A DNA stretch of 64,000 bases from assembly GCF_014649395.1 (NCBI RefSeq), contig NZ_BMSY01000007.1:124001-188000 (forward strand), written 5' to 3'. Made by a program: the position numbers and the translations under genes. Source of the stretch: Streptomyces aureoverticillatus. GTDB lineage: Bacteria > Actinomycetota > Actinomycetes > Streptomycetales > Streptomycetaceae. The notes under the pieces were generated by a model. The model did no database searches. It was not told the origin of the DNA and saw nothing but the letters and a program-made list of their open reading frames with translations. Shown here one piece after another: positions 9,679 to 17,003 of this stretch (the first letter of the stretch is position 1; the number at the start of each line of letters is the position of its first letter).

Positions 9679-10443
9679 GTGGAGAGCCTGCAGGGCAAGG
9701 GAGTCGTCGTCACCGGTGCCGGGAGCGGGATAGGTGCCGCGCTGGCCCGCCGCTTCGCCGCGGCCGGGGCCCGCGTCGTCGTCAACGACCTGGACGTCGC
9801 CAGGGCGGGTGCCGTGGCCGACGAGGTGGGCGGCGTCGCCGTGCCGGGGGACGCCTCCGCGGTCGTCGCCGACGCCCTCGCCGCGCTCGACGGCGCCGTC
9901 GACGTGTACTGCGCCAACGCGGGCCTGGCGTCCGGCGGCACCGAGGCCGCGGACGAGCGGGTGTGGGCCGAGGCCTGGGACGTGAACGTGATGGCGCACG
10001 TGCGGGCCGCGCACGCGCTGGTGCCCGGCTGGCTGGAGCGGGGCGAGGGCCGGTTCGTGTCGACGGTGTCCGCGGCCGGGCTGCTCACGATGGTGGGCGC
10101 CGCGCCGTACAGCGTCACCAAGCACGGGGCGTACGCCTTCGCCGAGTGGCTGTCCCTGACGTACCGTCACCGCGGCCTCAAGGTGCACGCGATCTGCCCG
10201 CAGGGCGTGCGCACGGACATGCTCACCGCCGCGGGCTCGGCGGGCGAGCTCGTCCTCGCGCCCACCGCCGTCGAGCCGGAGGACGTCGCCGACGCGCTGT
10301 TCGCCGGCATGGCCGAGGACCGCTTCCTGATCCTGCCGCACCCGGAGGTCGCCGCGTACTACCAGGCGCGGGCCGCGACACCGGACAAGTGGCTCACCGG
10401 CATGAACCACATCCAGCAGAAGTGGGAGGCGTCCGAGCGGTGA
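9679..10443 (+). CDS. Short-chain dehydrogenase/reductase (SDR)
   Basis: GTG 9679 follows gaaggagacc and fits the SDR N-terminus (VESLQGKGVVVTGAGSGIGAAL) better than an upstream ATG at 9631. The cofactor motif TGAGSGIG is at about residue 12, VVVNDLDVA follows (Asp favours NAD), CANAGLAS matches the NNAG position, and the Ser-Tyr-Lys triad is visible in VSAAGLL and YSVTKHGA. At 254 aa it is a classical SDR. It is first in a possible operon with the TetR gene and sits near acyl-CoA dehydrogenase and phosphotransferase genes, suggesting a beta-oxidation-like substrate (inference). Confidence 0.87.
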   Translation: MESLQGKGVVVTGAGSGIGAALARRFAAAGARVVVNDLDVARAGAVADEVGGVAVPGDASAVVADALAALDGAVDVYCANAGLASGGTEAADERVWAEAWDVNVMAHVRAAHALVPGWLERGEGRFVSTVSAAGLLTMVGAAPYSVTKHGAYAFAEWLSLTYRHRGLKVHAICPQGVRTDMLTAAGSAGELVLAPTAVEPEDVADALFAGMAEDRFLILPHPEVAAYYQARAATPDKWLTGMNHIQQKWEASER

Positions 10444-10572
10444 GCGCCCTCGCGGGGCTGCCGGAGGCCGGGGGTGGGAAGATCCTCCGGCGGGAACCGC
10501 GTTCTCGCTCATGAACCAGCTGAACCAGCTGAACGAGATGGAACACCGTGAACGGAAGGCAGGTGGCGGCAA

Positions 10573-11166
10573 GTGGCCAGAACGACGGACGGTGACGGCA
10601 CGCCCGTCCCGCAGAGGCTGCTCGCCGCCGCCACCCGGCTCTTCGCCGACCGCGGCTACGACCGTACGTCCGTGCAGGAGATCGTCGAGGCGGCCGGCGT
10701 CACCAAGGGCGCGCTGTACCACTACTTCGGGTCGAAGGACGACCTGCTGCACGAGGTGTACGCGAGGATGCTGCGGGTGCAGCAGGAGCGGCTCGACGCG
10801 TTCGCCGACGCGGACGAGCCGGTGGAGCGGCGGCTGCGGGACGCGGCGGCCGACGTCGTCGTCACCACCATCGCCAACCTCGACGACGCCGCGATCTTCT
10901 TCCGGTCGATGCATCACCTCAGCCCCGAGAAGCACAAGCAGGTGCGGGCGGAGCGGCGGCGCTACCACGAGCGGTTCCGCGCGCTGATCGAGGAGGGCCA
11001 GGAGTCCGGCGTCTTCTCCACGGCGACCCCGGCCGACCTGGTGGTGGACTACCACTTCGGCTCGGTCCACCACCTGTCGACGTGGTACCGCCCCGACGGC
11101 CCCCTGACCCCGCAGCAGGTCGCGGACCACTTGGCGGACCTGCTGCTGCGGGCGCTGCGGCCGTAG
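10573..11166 (+). CDS. TetR/AcrR family transcriptional regulator
   Basis: GTG 10573 opens MARTTDGDGTPV, followed by the TetR HTH: RLLAAATRLFADRGYDRTSV, then IVEAAGVTKGALYHYFGSKD and LLHEV. The C-terminal ligand domain is helical, 197 aa in total. It lies 130 bp downstream of the SDR gene and converges on the acyl-CoA dehydrogenase. Matching palindromic sites at 9609 and 13611 flank the four-gene block and are its likely targets. A fatty-acyl-CoA-like ligand would fit the context but is inference. Confidence 0.88.
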   Translation: MARTTDGDGTPVPQRLLAAATRLFADRGYDRTSVQEIVEAAGVTKGALYHYFGSKDDLLHEVYARMLRVQQERLDAFADADEPVERRLRDAAADVVVTTIANLDDAAIFFRSMHHLSPEKHKQVRAERRRYHERFRALIEEGQESGVFSTATPADLVVDYHFGSVHHLSTWYRPDGPLTPQQVADHLADLLLRALRP

Positions 11167-11212
11167 GTACGGACCGCTGGGGCGACGGGCCGCCGGCCTG
11201 TCGCCCCGTACC
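11166..11212. terminator. Hairpin between convergent TetR and acyl-CoA dehydrogenase genes
   Basis: An inverted repeat GGGGCGAC (11179-11186) / GTCGCCCC (11200-11207) is flanked by GGTACGG and CCGTACC, in the 50-bp convergent gap. It probably acts as a bidirectional terminator; there is no T-tract. Confidence 0.5.
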
Positions 11213-11216
11213 GGAA

Positions 11217-12476
11217 TTAGAGGTACCGCTTCAGCTCCCGCCGCGCCAGCGACCGCTGGTGCACCTCGTCGGGCCCGTCGGCCAACCGCAGGGTGCGGGC
11301 CGCCGCCCACAGCTCCGCGAGCGGGAAGTCCTGGCTCACGCCGCCCGCGCCGTGGAGCTGCACGGCCCGGTCCAGGATGTCCACGACGGCCCGGGGCGTG
11401 GCGATCTTGATGGCCTGGATCTCGGTGTGCGCCCCCTTGTTGCCCACGGTGTCCATGAGCCACGCGGTCTTGAGCACGAGCAGCCGCACCTGCTCGACGG
11501 CGACCCGCGCGTCCGCGATCCACTCCTGCACCACGCCCTGCTGGGCGAGCGGCTTGCCGAAGGCGGTGCGCGCCACGGCCCGCCGGCACATCAGCTCGAT
11601 GGCCCGCTCGGCCATGCCGATGAGCCGCATGCAGTGGTGGATGCGGCCGGGCCCGAGCCGCGCCTGGGCGATGGCGAAGCCGCCGCCCTCCTCCCCGACG
11701 AGGTTCGTCACGGGCACCCGCGCCTCGTCGAAGACCACCTCCGCGTGGCCCCCGTGGTAGTGGTCCTCGTACCCGTACACCCGCATGGCGCGGCGCACTT
11801 CGACGCCCGGGGTGTCGCGCGGGACGAGCACCATCGACTGCTGGCGGCGGATGTCGGGCCCGTCCGGGTCGGTCTTGCCCATCACGATGAAGATCTTGCA
11901 GTCGGGGTTCATCGCCCCGGAGATGTACCACTTGCGGCCGGAGATGACGTACTCTCCCCCACTCTCGGCTCCGCTCGAGCGGGAGGTGCCCCCCTTCTCC
12001 CGCCGGATGCGCGTGGTGATGTTCGTGGCGTCCGACGAGGCCACCTCGGGCTCCGTCATGGCGAACGCCGAGCGGATCTCGCCCGCGAGCAGCGGCTCCA
12101 GCCACTGCTTCTTCTGCTCGTCGGTGCCGAACTGGGCGAGCACCTCCATGTTGCCGGTGTCCGGCGCCGCGCAGTTGAGGGCGGTCGGCGCCAACTGCGG
12201 GCTGCGGCCGGTGATTTCGGCGAGCGGCGCGTACTGGAGGTTCGTCAGGCCCGCCCCGTGCGCCCCGTCCTCACTGTCCGGCAGGAAGAGGTTCCACAGG
12301 CCCTGGCGGCGGGCCTCGGCCTTGAGCTCCCCGACCACGGCGGGCGTGTCCCACGGCGAGGCGAGCGCGGCGCGCTGCTCCTCGGCCACGCGCTCGGCCG
12401 GCAGGACGTGCTCGTCCATGAAGGCGAGCAGCCGGGCGCGCAGTTCCTCGGTGCGGGCGTCGAATGCGAAGTCCAT
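11217..12476 (-). CDS. Acyl-CoA dehydrogenase family protein with in-frame repeat-derived insert
   Basis: This 419-aa FAD enzyme has the N-terminal helical domain (MDFAFDARTEELRARLLAF), the FAD/substrate motif FAMTEPEVASSDATNI, a middle beta domain (GRKWYISGAMNPDCKIFIV) and the C-terminal helical domain (RTAFGKPLAQQGVVQEWIAD, QLHGAGGVSQDFPL). It resembles the ACAD10/11-like long-chain group. Residues about 160-174 (EKGGTSRSSGAESGG) interrupt a region expected to run directly into GEYVISGRKW; the DNA there is a palindromic short repeat that keeps the frame. It is 18 bp downstream of the phosphotransferase gene, in the same direction, as in the ACAD10/11 pairing. Probable role: oxidation of unusual acyl-CoA. 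Confidence 0.9.
   Translation of the reverse strand: MDFAFDARTEELRARLLAFMDEHVLPAERVAEEQRAALASPWDTPAVVGELKAEARRQGLWNLFLPDSEDGAHGAGLTNLQYAPLAEITGRSPQLAPTALNCAAPDTGNMEVLAQFGTDEQKKQWLEPLLAGEIRSAFAMTEPEVASSDATNITTRIRREKGGTSRSSGAESGGEYVISGRKWYISGAMNPDCKIFIVMGKTDPDGPDIRRQQSMVLVPRDTPGVEVRRAMRVYGYEDHYHGGHAEVVFDEARVPVTNLVGEEGGGFAIAQARLGPGRIHHCMRLIGMAERAIELMCRRAVARTAFGKPLAQQGVVQEWIADARVAVEQVRLLVLKTAWLMDTVGNKGAHTEIQAIKIATPRAVVDILDRAVQLHGAGGVSQDFPLAELWAAARTLRLADGPDEVHQRSLARRELKRYL
11953..12000 (-). repeat. Short GC-rich palindromic repeat inside the acyl-CoA dehydrogenase gene
   Basis: The stretch contains the perfect palindrome CCGCTCGAGCGG flanked by cccactctcgg and gggaggtgcccccc. It resembles a short interspersed element I recall from Streptomyces intergenic regions. 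Here it lies within a coding sequence without breaking the frame. Confidence 0.55.
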
Positions 12477-12494
12477 GGTGGTGTCCGGTTCCTC

Positions 12495-13538
12495 TCAGCC
12501 TTCGTTCAGGGTGGTCAGGCCGTGCTCGATGAAGACGGGCACCAGCTCGCCGATGCGGTCGAAGCCCGCGCCGACCGTCTGGCCGAGCGTGTAGCGGTAG
12601 TGGATGCCCTCCAGGATCACGGCGAGCTTGAACCACGCGAACGCGGTGTACCAGGAGATGGCGGAGACGTCCCGGCCCGAGCGGGCCGCGTACCGCTCGA
12701 TCAGCTCGGCCGGATCCGGGTGGCCGGGCGCGCCCGCCGTGGTGCTGACGGGGGAGTCGGGCAGTTCGAGGCGCACGCTGTACATCACGAGCAGGCCCAG
12801 GTCGGTGAGCGGGTCGCCGAGCGTGGACATCTCCCAGTCGAGGATGGCCGTGATGCGGTCGGCCGAGTCGCCCGGGGCGATGAGGACGTTGTCGAGGCGG
12901 TAGTCGCCGTGCACCACGGTGGCCGTGGGCGAGGTGGGCAGCGCCCGGCCCAGGGCCGCGTGCAGCTCCTCGACGCCCGCCAGCTCGCGCCCGCGCGAGG
13001 CGGCCAACTGCTTGCCCCAGCGCCGCAGTTGGCGGTCCAGGAACCCCTCCGGCCGGCCGAAGTCCCCGAGCCCGACCGACTCCGGGTCCACGGCGTGCAG
13101 GTCGACCAGCGTGTCGACGAGGCCGAGCACCGCGGCGCGGGTGCGCTCCGGGCCGAGCGCCGCGAGCTGCTCGGCCGTGCGGTACGGGGTGCCCTCCACG
13201 AACTCCATCACGTAGAACGGCGCGCCCAGCACCTCCTCGTCCTCGCACAGCAGCACCGGCCGCGGCACCGGCACGTCGGTGGGGTGCAGGGCGCTGATGA
13301 CCCGGTGCTCGCGCTTCATGTCGTGCGCGGTGGCGAGGACGTGGCCCAGCGGCGGGCGGCGCACCACCCAGCGTCCGGTGCCGTCCGAGACGGCGTACGT
13401 GAGGTTCGACCGGCCGCCCTCGATCAGCCGGGCGGTGAGCGGTCCCGCGCCCAGCAGGCCCGGGCGTTCGCGGTCGAGGTGGCCGCGCAGCCGGTCGAGG
13501 TCGAGGCCGGGCGGGCCGGCGGGACGGTCTGGGCTCAT
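12495..13538 (-). CDS. Phosphotransferase family (APH/ACAD10-11 kinase-like) protein
   Basis: ATG 13538 has aggagcg upstream, so I prefer it to ATG 13610. The N-lobe contains IEGGRSNLTYAV (nucleotide-binding loop) and WVVRRPP. The catalytic motif VVHGDYRLDNVLI (H-G-D-x-x-x-x-N) and the metal motif ILDWEMSTLGDPLTDLG follow. Family members pair with acyl-CoA dehydrogenases of ACAD10/11 type, which phosphorylate 4-hydroxyacyl-CoA before oxidation; the adjacent dehydrogenase gene supports such a route (inference). Length 347 aa is typical. Confidence 0.87.
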   Translation of the reverse strand: MSPDRPAGPPGLDLDRLRGHLDRERPGLLGAGPLTARLIEGGRSNLTYAVSDGTGRWVVRRPPLGHVLATAHDMKREHRVISALHPTDVPVPRPVLLCEDEEVLGAPFYVMEFVEGTPYRTAEQLAALGPERTRAAVLGLVDTLVDLHAVDPESVGLGDFGRPEGFLDRQLRRWGKQLAASRGRELAGVEELHAALGRALPTSPTATVVHGDYRLDNVLIAPGDSADRITAILDWEMSTLGDPLTDLGLLVMYSVRLELPDSPVSTTAGAPGHPDPAELIERYAARSGRDVSAISWYTAFAWFKLAVILEGIHYRYTLGQTVGAGFDRIGELVPVFIEHGLTTLNEG

Positions 13539-13610
13539 GGGCGAATCGCTCCTGATCGTGAACGGGGAGGACGGACTGCGGACGGTGGCGCGAACGTGCT
13601 TGGCGTTCAT

Positions 13611-13634
13611 GATGCCGACCAGTCGGTATGTCGT
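13611..13634. promoter_or_regulatory. Probable TetR operator upstream of the phosphotransferase/dehydrogenase operon
   Basis: ATGCCGACCAGTCGGTAT within this stretch is a near-perfect 18-bp palindrome, about 75 bp upstream of ATG 13538. On the minus strand it reads ACGACATACCGACTGGTCGG and shares its first 13 bases with the site at 9609. Confidence 0.6.
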
Positions 13635-13751
13635 CCAGGGGGCCCGGCTCGAACGTGATCAGGATCGCGGGAGGCAAGGGTGGGCGCCCGGCCGGGGAAG
13701 GGGTGACCGGGCGCCTCTGGAGGGTTGGATCAGGTGCTGTCGCGGCAGGCG

Positions 13752-14048
13752 TCAGTGATCGTCCCAGTGGCCGTCGTGCTCGGCGTGCCGGTGGCCGTCG
13801 TGCACGTAGTCCACGTGGTCGCCGTGCGTCACGGCCGGGTGGCCGCAGCCGTCGCCATGGCGGTGCTCGTGGCCCTCGTGGGTGACGTGCGAGCCGGGCT
13901 CGCACTCGTCGTAGTGGCCGCCGTGGGCGCGGTGCAGATGGCCGTCGTGCGCGTAGTCGACGTGGTCGCCGTGCGGGACCTCGGTGTGCCCGCAGGCCGG
14001 GCCGTGGGCGTGGTCGTGGGCCGGGTGTTCCTGGTGAAGCGTGGTCAT
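13752..14048 (-). CDS. Histidine-rich, internally duplicated metal-binding-like protein
   Basis: This 98-aa protein contains 27 His. ATG 14048 follows agaaggtg. Two copies of a roughly 30-residue unit are visible: CGHTEVPHGDHVDYAHDGH... and CGHPAVTHGDHVDYVHDGH..., each continuing into alternating His. There is no signal peptide or membrane span. The composition suggests binding of zinc, nickel or another divalent metal, as a buffer or chaperone (inference). I see no clear Zur-type operator upstream; the 5' region instead has a tGAAAGCGTTTCgc element (GAAA/TTTC arms). Confidence 0.75.
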   Translation of the reverse strand: MTTLHQEHPAHDHAHGPACGHTEVPHGDHVDYAHDGHLHRAHGGHYDECEPGSHVTHEGHEHRHGDGCGHPAVTHGDHVDYVHDGHRHAEHDGHWDDH

Positions 14049-14189
14049 GACGTACACCTTCTGTGGGCCGGATGACTCTCTCAGGCTAGCCCTGGATGAC
14101 TGTTTCATCCCATTGTGAAAGCGTTTCGCATACTTCTGTGACTCCGCGAGGCGACCACTCCGTGAGGCGACCACTCCGTAAGGCGAGCG

Positions 14190-15146
14190 ATGAAAGCGAT
14201 CAGCTACCACGCGTACGGCGGGCCCGAGGTCCTCCAGTACGGCGATGTGCGCGACCCGAAGGTCGGCCCCGACACCGTCCTGGTGAAGGTGCGGGCCGCG
14301 GCCGTCAATCCGGTCGACTACAAGGCCCGCGAGGGGTACCTCGACGGGGCGCTCGACGCCGTCTTCCCGGTGATCCCGGGCTGGGACGTGGCGGGCGTGG
14401 TGGTCCAGCCGGGGGCCGCCGCGCCGGAATTCGCCGTCGGCGACGAGGTCATCGGCTATGTGCGGGAGGACTTCCTCTCGCGCGGCACCTTCGCCGAGTA
14501 CGTGGCGGCTCCCGTGCGCACGCTCGCGCGCAAGCCGCGCAATCTGACCTTCGAGGAGGCCGCGGGGCTGCCGCTGGCCGGGCTCACCGCGTACCAGGTG
14601 CTCCACCGGGCGCTGGCCGTCACCGAGGGCGACGTCGTGCTCGTGCACGCCGCCGCGGGCGGTGTCGGCTCCTTCGCCGTGCAGCTCGCCCGGCACGCGG
14701 GCGCCCGCGTCATCGGCACCGCGAGCGAGCGCAACCACGACTATCTGCGCGAGCTCGGCGCGGAACCGGTCGCGTACGGGGAGGGGCTCGCCGGGCGTGT
14801 GCACGCCCTCGCCCCCGAGGGCGTCGACGCCGCCTTCGACACGGTCGGCGGCGAGACGCTCCGCGTCTCCGCGGACCTCCTCGCCCCCGGCGGCCGCCTG
14901 GCCTCCGTCGCGGACGGCTCCGTCGTCGGCCTCGGCGGCGAGTACTGCTTCGTACGTCCCGACGCGGCCGACCTCCACCGCCTCACCGAACTGGCCGAAC
15001 AGGACGTGGTCACCGTGAACGTCCAGGAGACCTTCCCCCTGGAGCGGGCGGCGGACGCGTTCCGGCTGAGCGAGGAGGGGCGCACGCGCGGGAAGATCGT
15101 GGTGACGGTGGACTGGGGCGAGGACGGAGGGAACGGGGGGAGCTGA
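14190..15146 (+). CDS. NADP-dependent zinc-independent MDR oxidoreductase (quinone reductase-like)
   Basis: This 318-aa protein begins MKAISYHAYGGPEVLQY and has the MDR N-terminal segments VKVRAAAVNPVDYKAREG and IPGWDVAGVV. The nucleotide-binding motif VLVHAAAGGVGSFAVQLARH follows, then GARVIGTASERN. The catalytic-zinc Cys/His and the four-Cys structural zinc site are absent, as in the quinone oxidoreductase group. It is divergent from the His-rich gene, sharing about 140 bp. Likely role: reduction of quinones or activated double bonds; substrate unknown. Confidence 0.87.
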   Translation: MKAISYHAYGGPEVLQYGDVRDPKVGPDTVLVKVRAAAVNPVDYKAREGYLDGALDAVFPVIPGWDVAGVVVQPGAAAPEFAVGDEVIGYVREDFLSRGTFAEYVAAPVRTLARKPRNLTFEEAAGLPLAGLTAYQVLHRALAVTEGDVVLVHAAAGGVGSFAVQLARHAGARVIGTASERNHDYLRELGAEPVAYGEGLAGRVHALAPEGVDAAFDTVGGETLRVSADLLAPGGRLASVADGSVVGLGGEYCFVRPDAADLHRLTELAEQDVVTVNVQETFPLERAADAFRLSEEGRTRGKIVVTVDWGEDGGNGGS

Positions 15147-15175
15147 GCGGTCGCCTGCGCGGCGGATGCGGGTCG

Positions 15176-15496
15176 CTAGAAGATCATCGCCGCCGCGCAC
15201 GCCGCGAGCGCCGTCGTGCACAGGGCCGCCGCCGCGGCGGTGCGCGGGCCGATCGCGGGCGGACGTGCCGTCGTCAGGGCGGTCATCCTGCGGTGTGCGA
15301 CGGCCAGGAAGCCGAGCCACAGCAGCAGGCACAGCGCGCACGCGACGACGTCCACCGCCGAGGCGCCGTCGTGCAGCGCCGCACGCGCGCCGAGCACCGC
15401 GGCCACCGTGCACGCCAGCGTCGTACGCCGCCACGCGAGCCGGGTGCGCTCCGGCTGGAGCCCCGGGTCCCGGGGCGGGGACGCGTGGCCGCTCAT
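15176..15496 (-). CDS. DUF202-family small membrane protein (second of a coupled pair)
   Basis: This 106-aa protein begins MSGHASPPRDPGLQPERTRLAWRRTTLA; ERTRLAWRRT is the DUF202 signature. Three hydrophobic segments follow. Its ATG overlaps the TGA of the upstream DUF202 gene (ATGA at 15493-15496), so translation is probably coupled and the two proteins may act together. Function of the family is poorly known. Confidence 0.8.
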   Translation of the reverse strand: MSGHASPPRDPGLQPERTRLAWRRTTLACTVAAVLGARAALHDGASAVDVVACALCLLLWLGFLAVAHRRMTALTTARPPAIGPRTAAAAALCTTALAACAAAMIF

Positions 15497-15885
15497 CCCT
15501 CCCACCCGAACACCACGATCACCACCATGGCCAGCGCGACCACCGCCACCACCACGCCGAGCAGCGCGGGGAAGCGGGACGCGGGCAGGTCCTCGCCGCG
15601 CCGCATGGCCCGCTCGCAGCGCACCCAGTGGTTGACCGCCCGCAGTGAGCAGAGCACCCCGGCGCCGAGCAGCGCGAGCGCGAGGCCGACGCGGACGCCC
15701 CAGCGCAGGTCGGGCAGGAACTGGTCCACGGCGAAGCCGCCGCCGATCAGCGCCAGCGCGGTGCGCAGCCAGGCGAGGAACGTGCGTTCGTTGGCGAGCG
15801 AGAAGCGGTAGTCGGGCGTGTCGCCCTCCTGCCGGATCCGCTCGGGGGCGAACCACAGCCGGAGACTCTGTACGAAGGTGCTCAC
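15493..15885 (-). CDS. YidH/DUF202-family membrane protein
   Basis: This 130-aa protein contains FSLANERTFLAWLRTALALIGGGFAV in pieces; the NERTFLAWLRT motif is diagnostic of YidH-like DUF202 proteins. Three TM helices are visible (TALALIGGG..., GVRVGLALALLGAGV, ALLGVVVAVVALAMVVIVV). A 4-bp overlap links it to the second DUF202 gene. Role unknown; often annotated as an inner-membrane protein. Confidence 0.85.
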   Translation of the reverse strand: MSTFVQSLRLWFAPERIRQEGDTPDYRFSLANERTFLAWLRTALALIGGGFAVDQFLPDLRWGVRVGLALALLGAGVLCSLRAVNHWVRCERAMRRGEDLPASRFPALLGVVVAVVALAMVVIVVFGWEG

Positions 15886-15958
15886 CGTTGCACGATAGGG
15901 CGCACGGCGCGTACGCCGCCTGACGGACCCGGCCCGGGCGGTGCGGCCCGGGCGGGCC

Positions 15959-16492
15959 TCAGCCGGCGGCCCGGAACGACCTCAGCCGCTGGTACGCGTC
16001 GAGGCCGTCCGGCACCCACTCCCACTCGCCGGCCCGCCGGGCCAACTCCTCGTCCGTGAGGAAATCGTGCCAGGCCACCTCCTCGAGCTGCGGGCTGACC
16101 GGGGTCGTGCAGCGCACCTCGTACACGGACGACCACCAGGTGCGGCCCGCCCCGTCGTCGTACAGGAACTTGAACAGTGGGACGGGGCGGGGGAGTCCGG
16201 TGACGCCGAGTTCCTCCTGGGCCTCGCGCAGCGCCGCGTCGTCGTACGACTCGCCTGCCGCGACGACGCCGCCGACGAACATGTCGTACAGCGACGGGAA
16301 GACCAGCTTGGTCGGGGTGCGGCGGTGCACGAATACTCGCCCCTGGGCGTCTCTTGCCTCGATGAACGCGCAGCGGTGGCGCAGGCCGCGGGCGTACACC
16401 TCGCCGCGGGGTGCCTGCCCCACGACGTTGTCGTCCTCGTCGACGACGTCCAGCATCTCGTCCGCCGGGTCGGCGGGCCCCTCGGTACTCAT
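15959..16492 (-). CDS. NUDIX hydrolase (IPP-isomerase-like/YfcD-type)
   Basis: The start at ATG 16492 (MSTEGPADPADEMLDVVDEDD) fits the family better than ATG 16546. The Nudix box is GVVAAGESYDDAALREAQEELGV (read as G-x5-E-x7-REAQEELG), complete for Mg and diphosphate binding. The leader DVVDEDDNVVGQAPRGEVY plus HRCAFIEARDAQGRVFVHRRT is typical of the YfcD-like subgroup. 177 aa. The exact nucleotide or diphosphate substrate cannot be predicted. Confidence 0.87.
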   Translation of the reverse strand: MSTEGPADPADEMLDVVDEDDNVVGQAPRGEVYARGLRHRCAFIEARDAQGRVFVHRRTPTKLVFPSLYDMFVGGVVAAGESYDDAALREAQEELGVTGLPRPVPLFKFLYDDGAGRTWWSSVYEVRCTTPVSPQLEEVAWHDFLTDEELARRAGEWEWVPDGLDAYQRLRSFRAAG

Positions 16493-16509
16493 CCCGCCAT
16501 CCAACCTCA

Positions 16510-16570
16510 CCCCCCGGGGGCTCCGCCCCCGGCCCCCGCTCCTCAAACGCCGGAGGGGCTATATCCCCCA
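16510..16570. repeat. Dispersed Streptomyces GC-rich intergenic repeat, copy 1
   Basis: The segment holds the hairpin CCGGGGGCTCCGCCCCCGG and then gctcctcaaacgccggaggggct, the reverse complement of the cagcccgtccggcg-ttgaggac core found at 16713, 22925, 53872 and 63086. It lies just upstream of the NUDIX gene start. Confidence 0.7.
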
Positions 16571-16600
16571 CCCACCCGCCCTTACTACCTGCCGGAACAG

Positions 16601-16720
16601 CCGGCGAGGTTTCAGCCCACGCGGCGAGGTTTCAGCCCGCGCGGCGAAGTTTCAGCCCGCGCGGCGAGGTTTCAGCCCGCGCGGCGAGGTTTCAGCCCGC
16701 GCGGCGAAGTTTCAGCCCGT
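16601..16720. repeat. Six-copy 20-bp tandem repeat with 60-bp higher-order period
   Basis: Six consecutive units of gcggcgaRgtttcagcccgc occupy exactly 120 bp. The variable base runs g,g,a,g,g,a, so the array looks like a 60-bp trimer duplicated once. The last unit merges into the dispersed-repeat core (cagcccgtccggcgattgag). There are no unique spacers, so this is not CRISPR. Confidence 0.9.
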
Positions 16721-16900
16721 CCGGCGATTGAGGACGAGCCGCGAAGCGGCGATCGGCGGCGGCCCGTCCCACCCGCACGGGGCACCCACCCGGCAGGGGT
16801 TCGTCCCACCCGCCCGGGACACCCGCCCAGCGGGGGTCCAGGGGGCGGAGCCCCCTGGTTTCGGGAAGGGGCGGGACTGGGGAATGCCCCGCAGGGCCAC
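16713..16900. repeat. Dispersed Streptomyces GC-rich intergenic repeat, copy 2
   Basis: Core cagcccgtccggcgattg at 16713, followed by gaggacgagccgcgaagcgg, then after a divergent insert the partner block ggggtccagggggcggagcc and tttcgggaaggggcgggact. The rest of the 511-bp gap between 16492 and 17004 holds no convincing gene apart from these repeats. Confidence 0.7.
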
Positions 16901-17003
16901 GACCAACCCACCCCCGACGGTTGACTCCACCCCCCGCCGAAACCAGGATCTGACCCACCGGTAACCCACCCCCCGGCAGCCGACGAACCCCGAGGAGCCC
17001 CCC

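Noticed and set aside
14100..14140. Zur-type operator upstream of the His-rich gene
   Set aside because: The palindromic tGAAAGCGTTTCgc does not fit the TGAAAATGATTTTCA pattern; it is closer to a LacI-like half-matched site and remains unassigned.
16601..16720. Possible CRISPR array
   Set aside because: Units are directly adjacent without unique spacers, only 20 bp long, and no cas genes are near.
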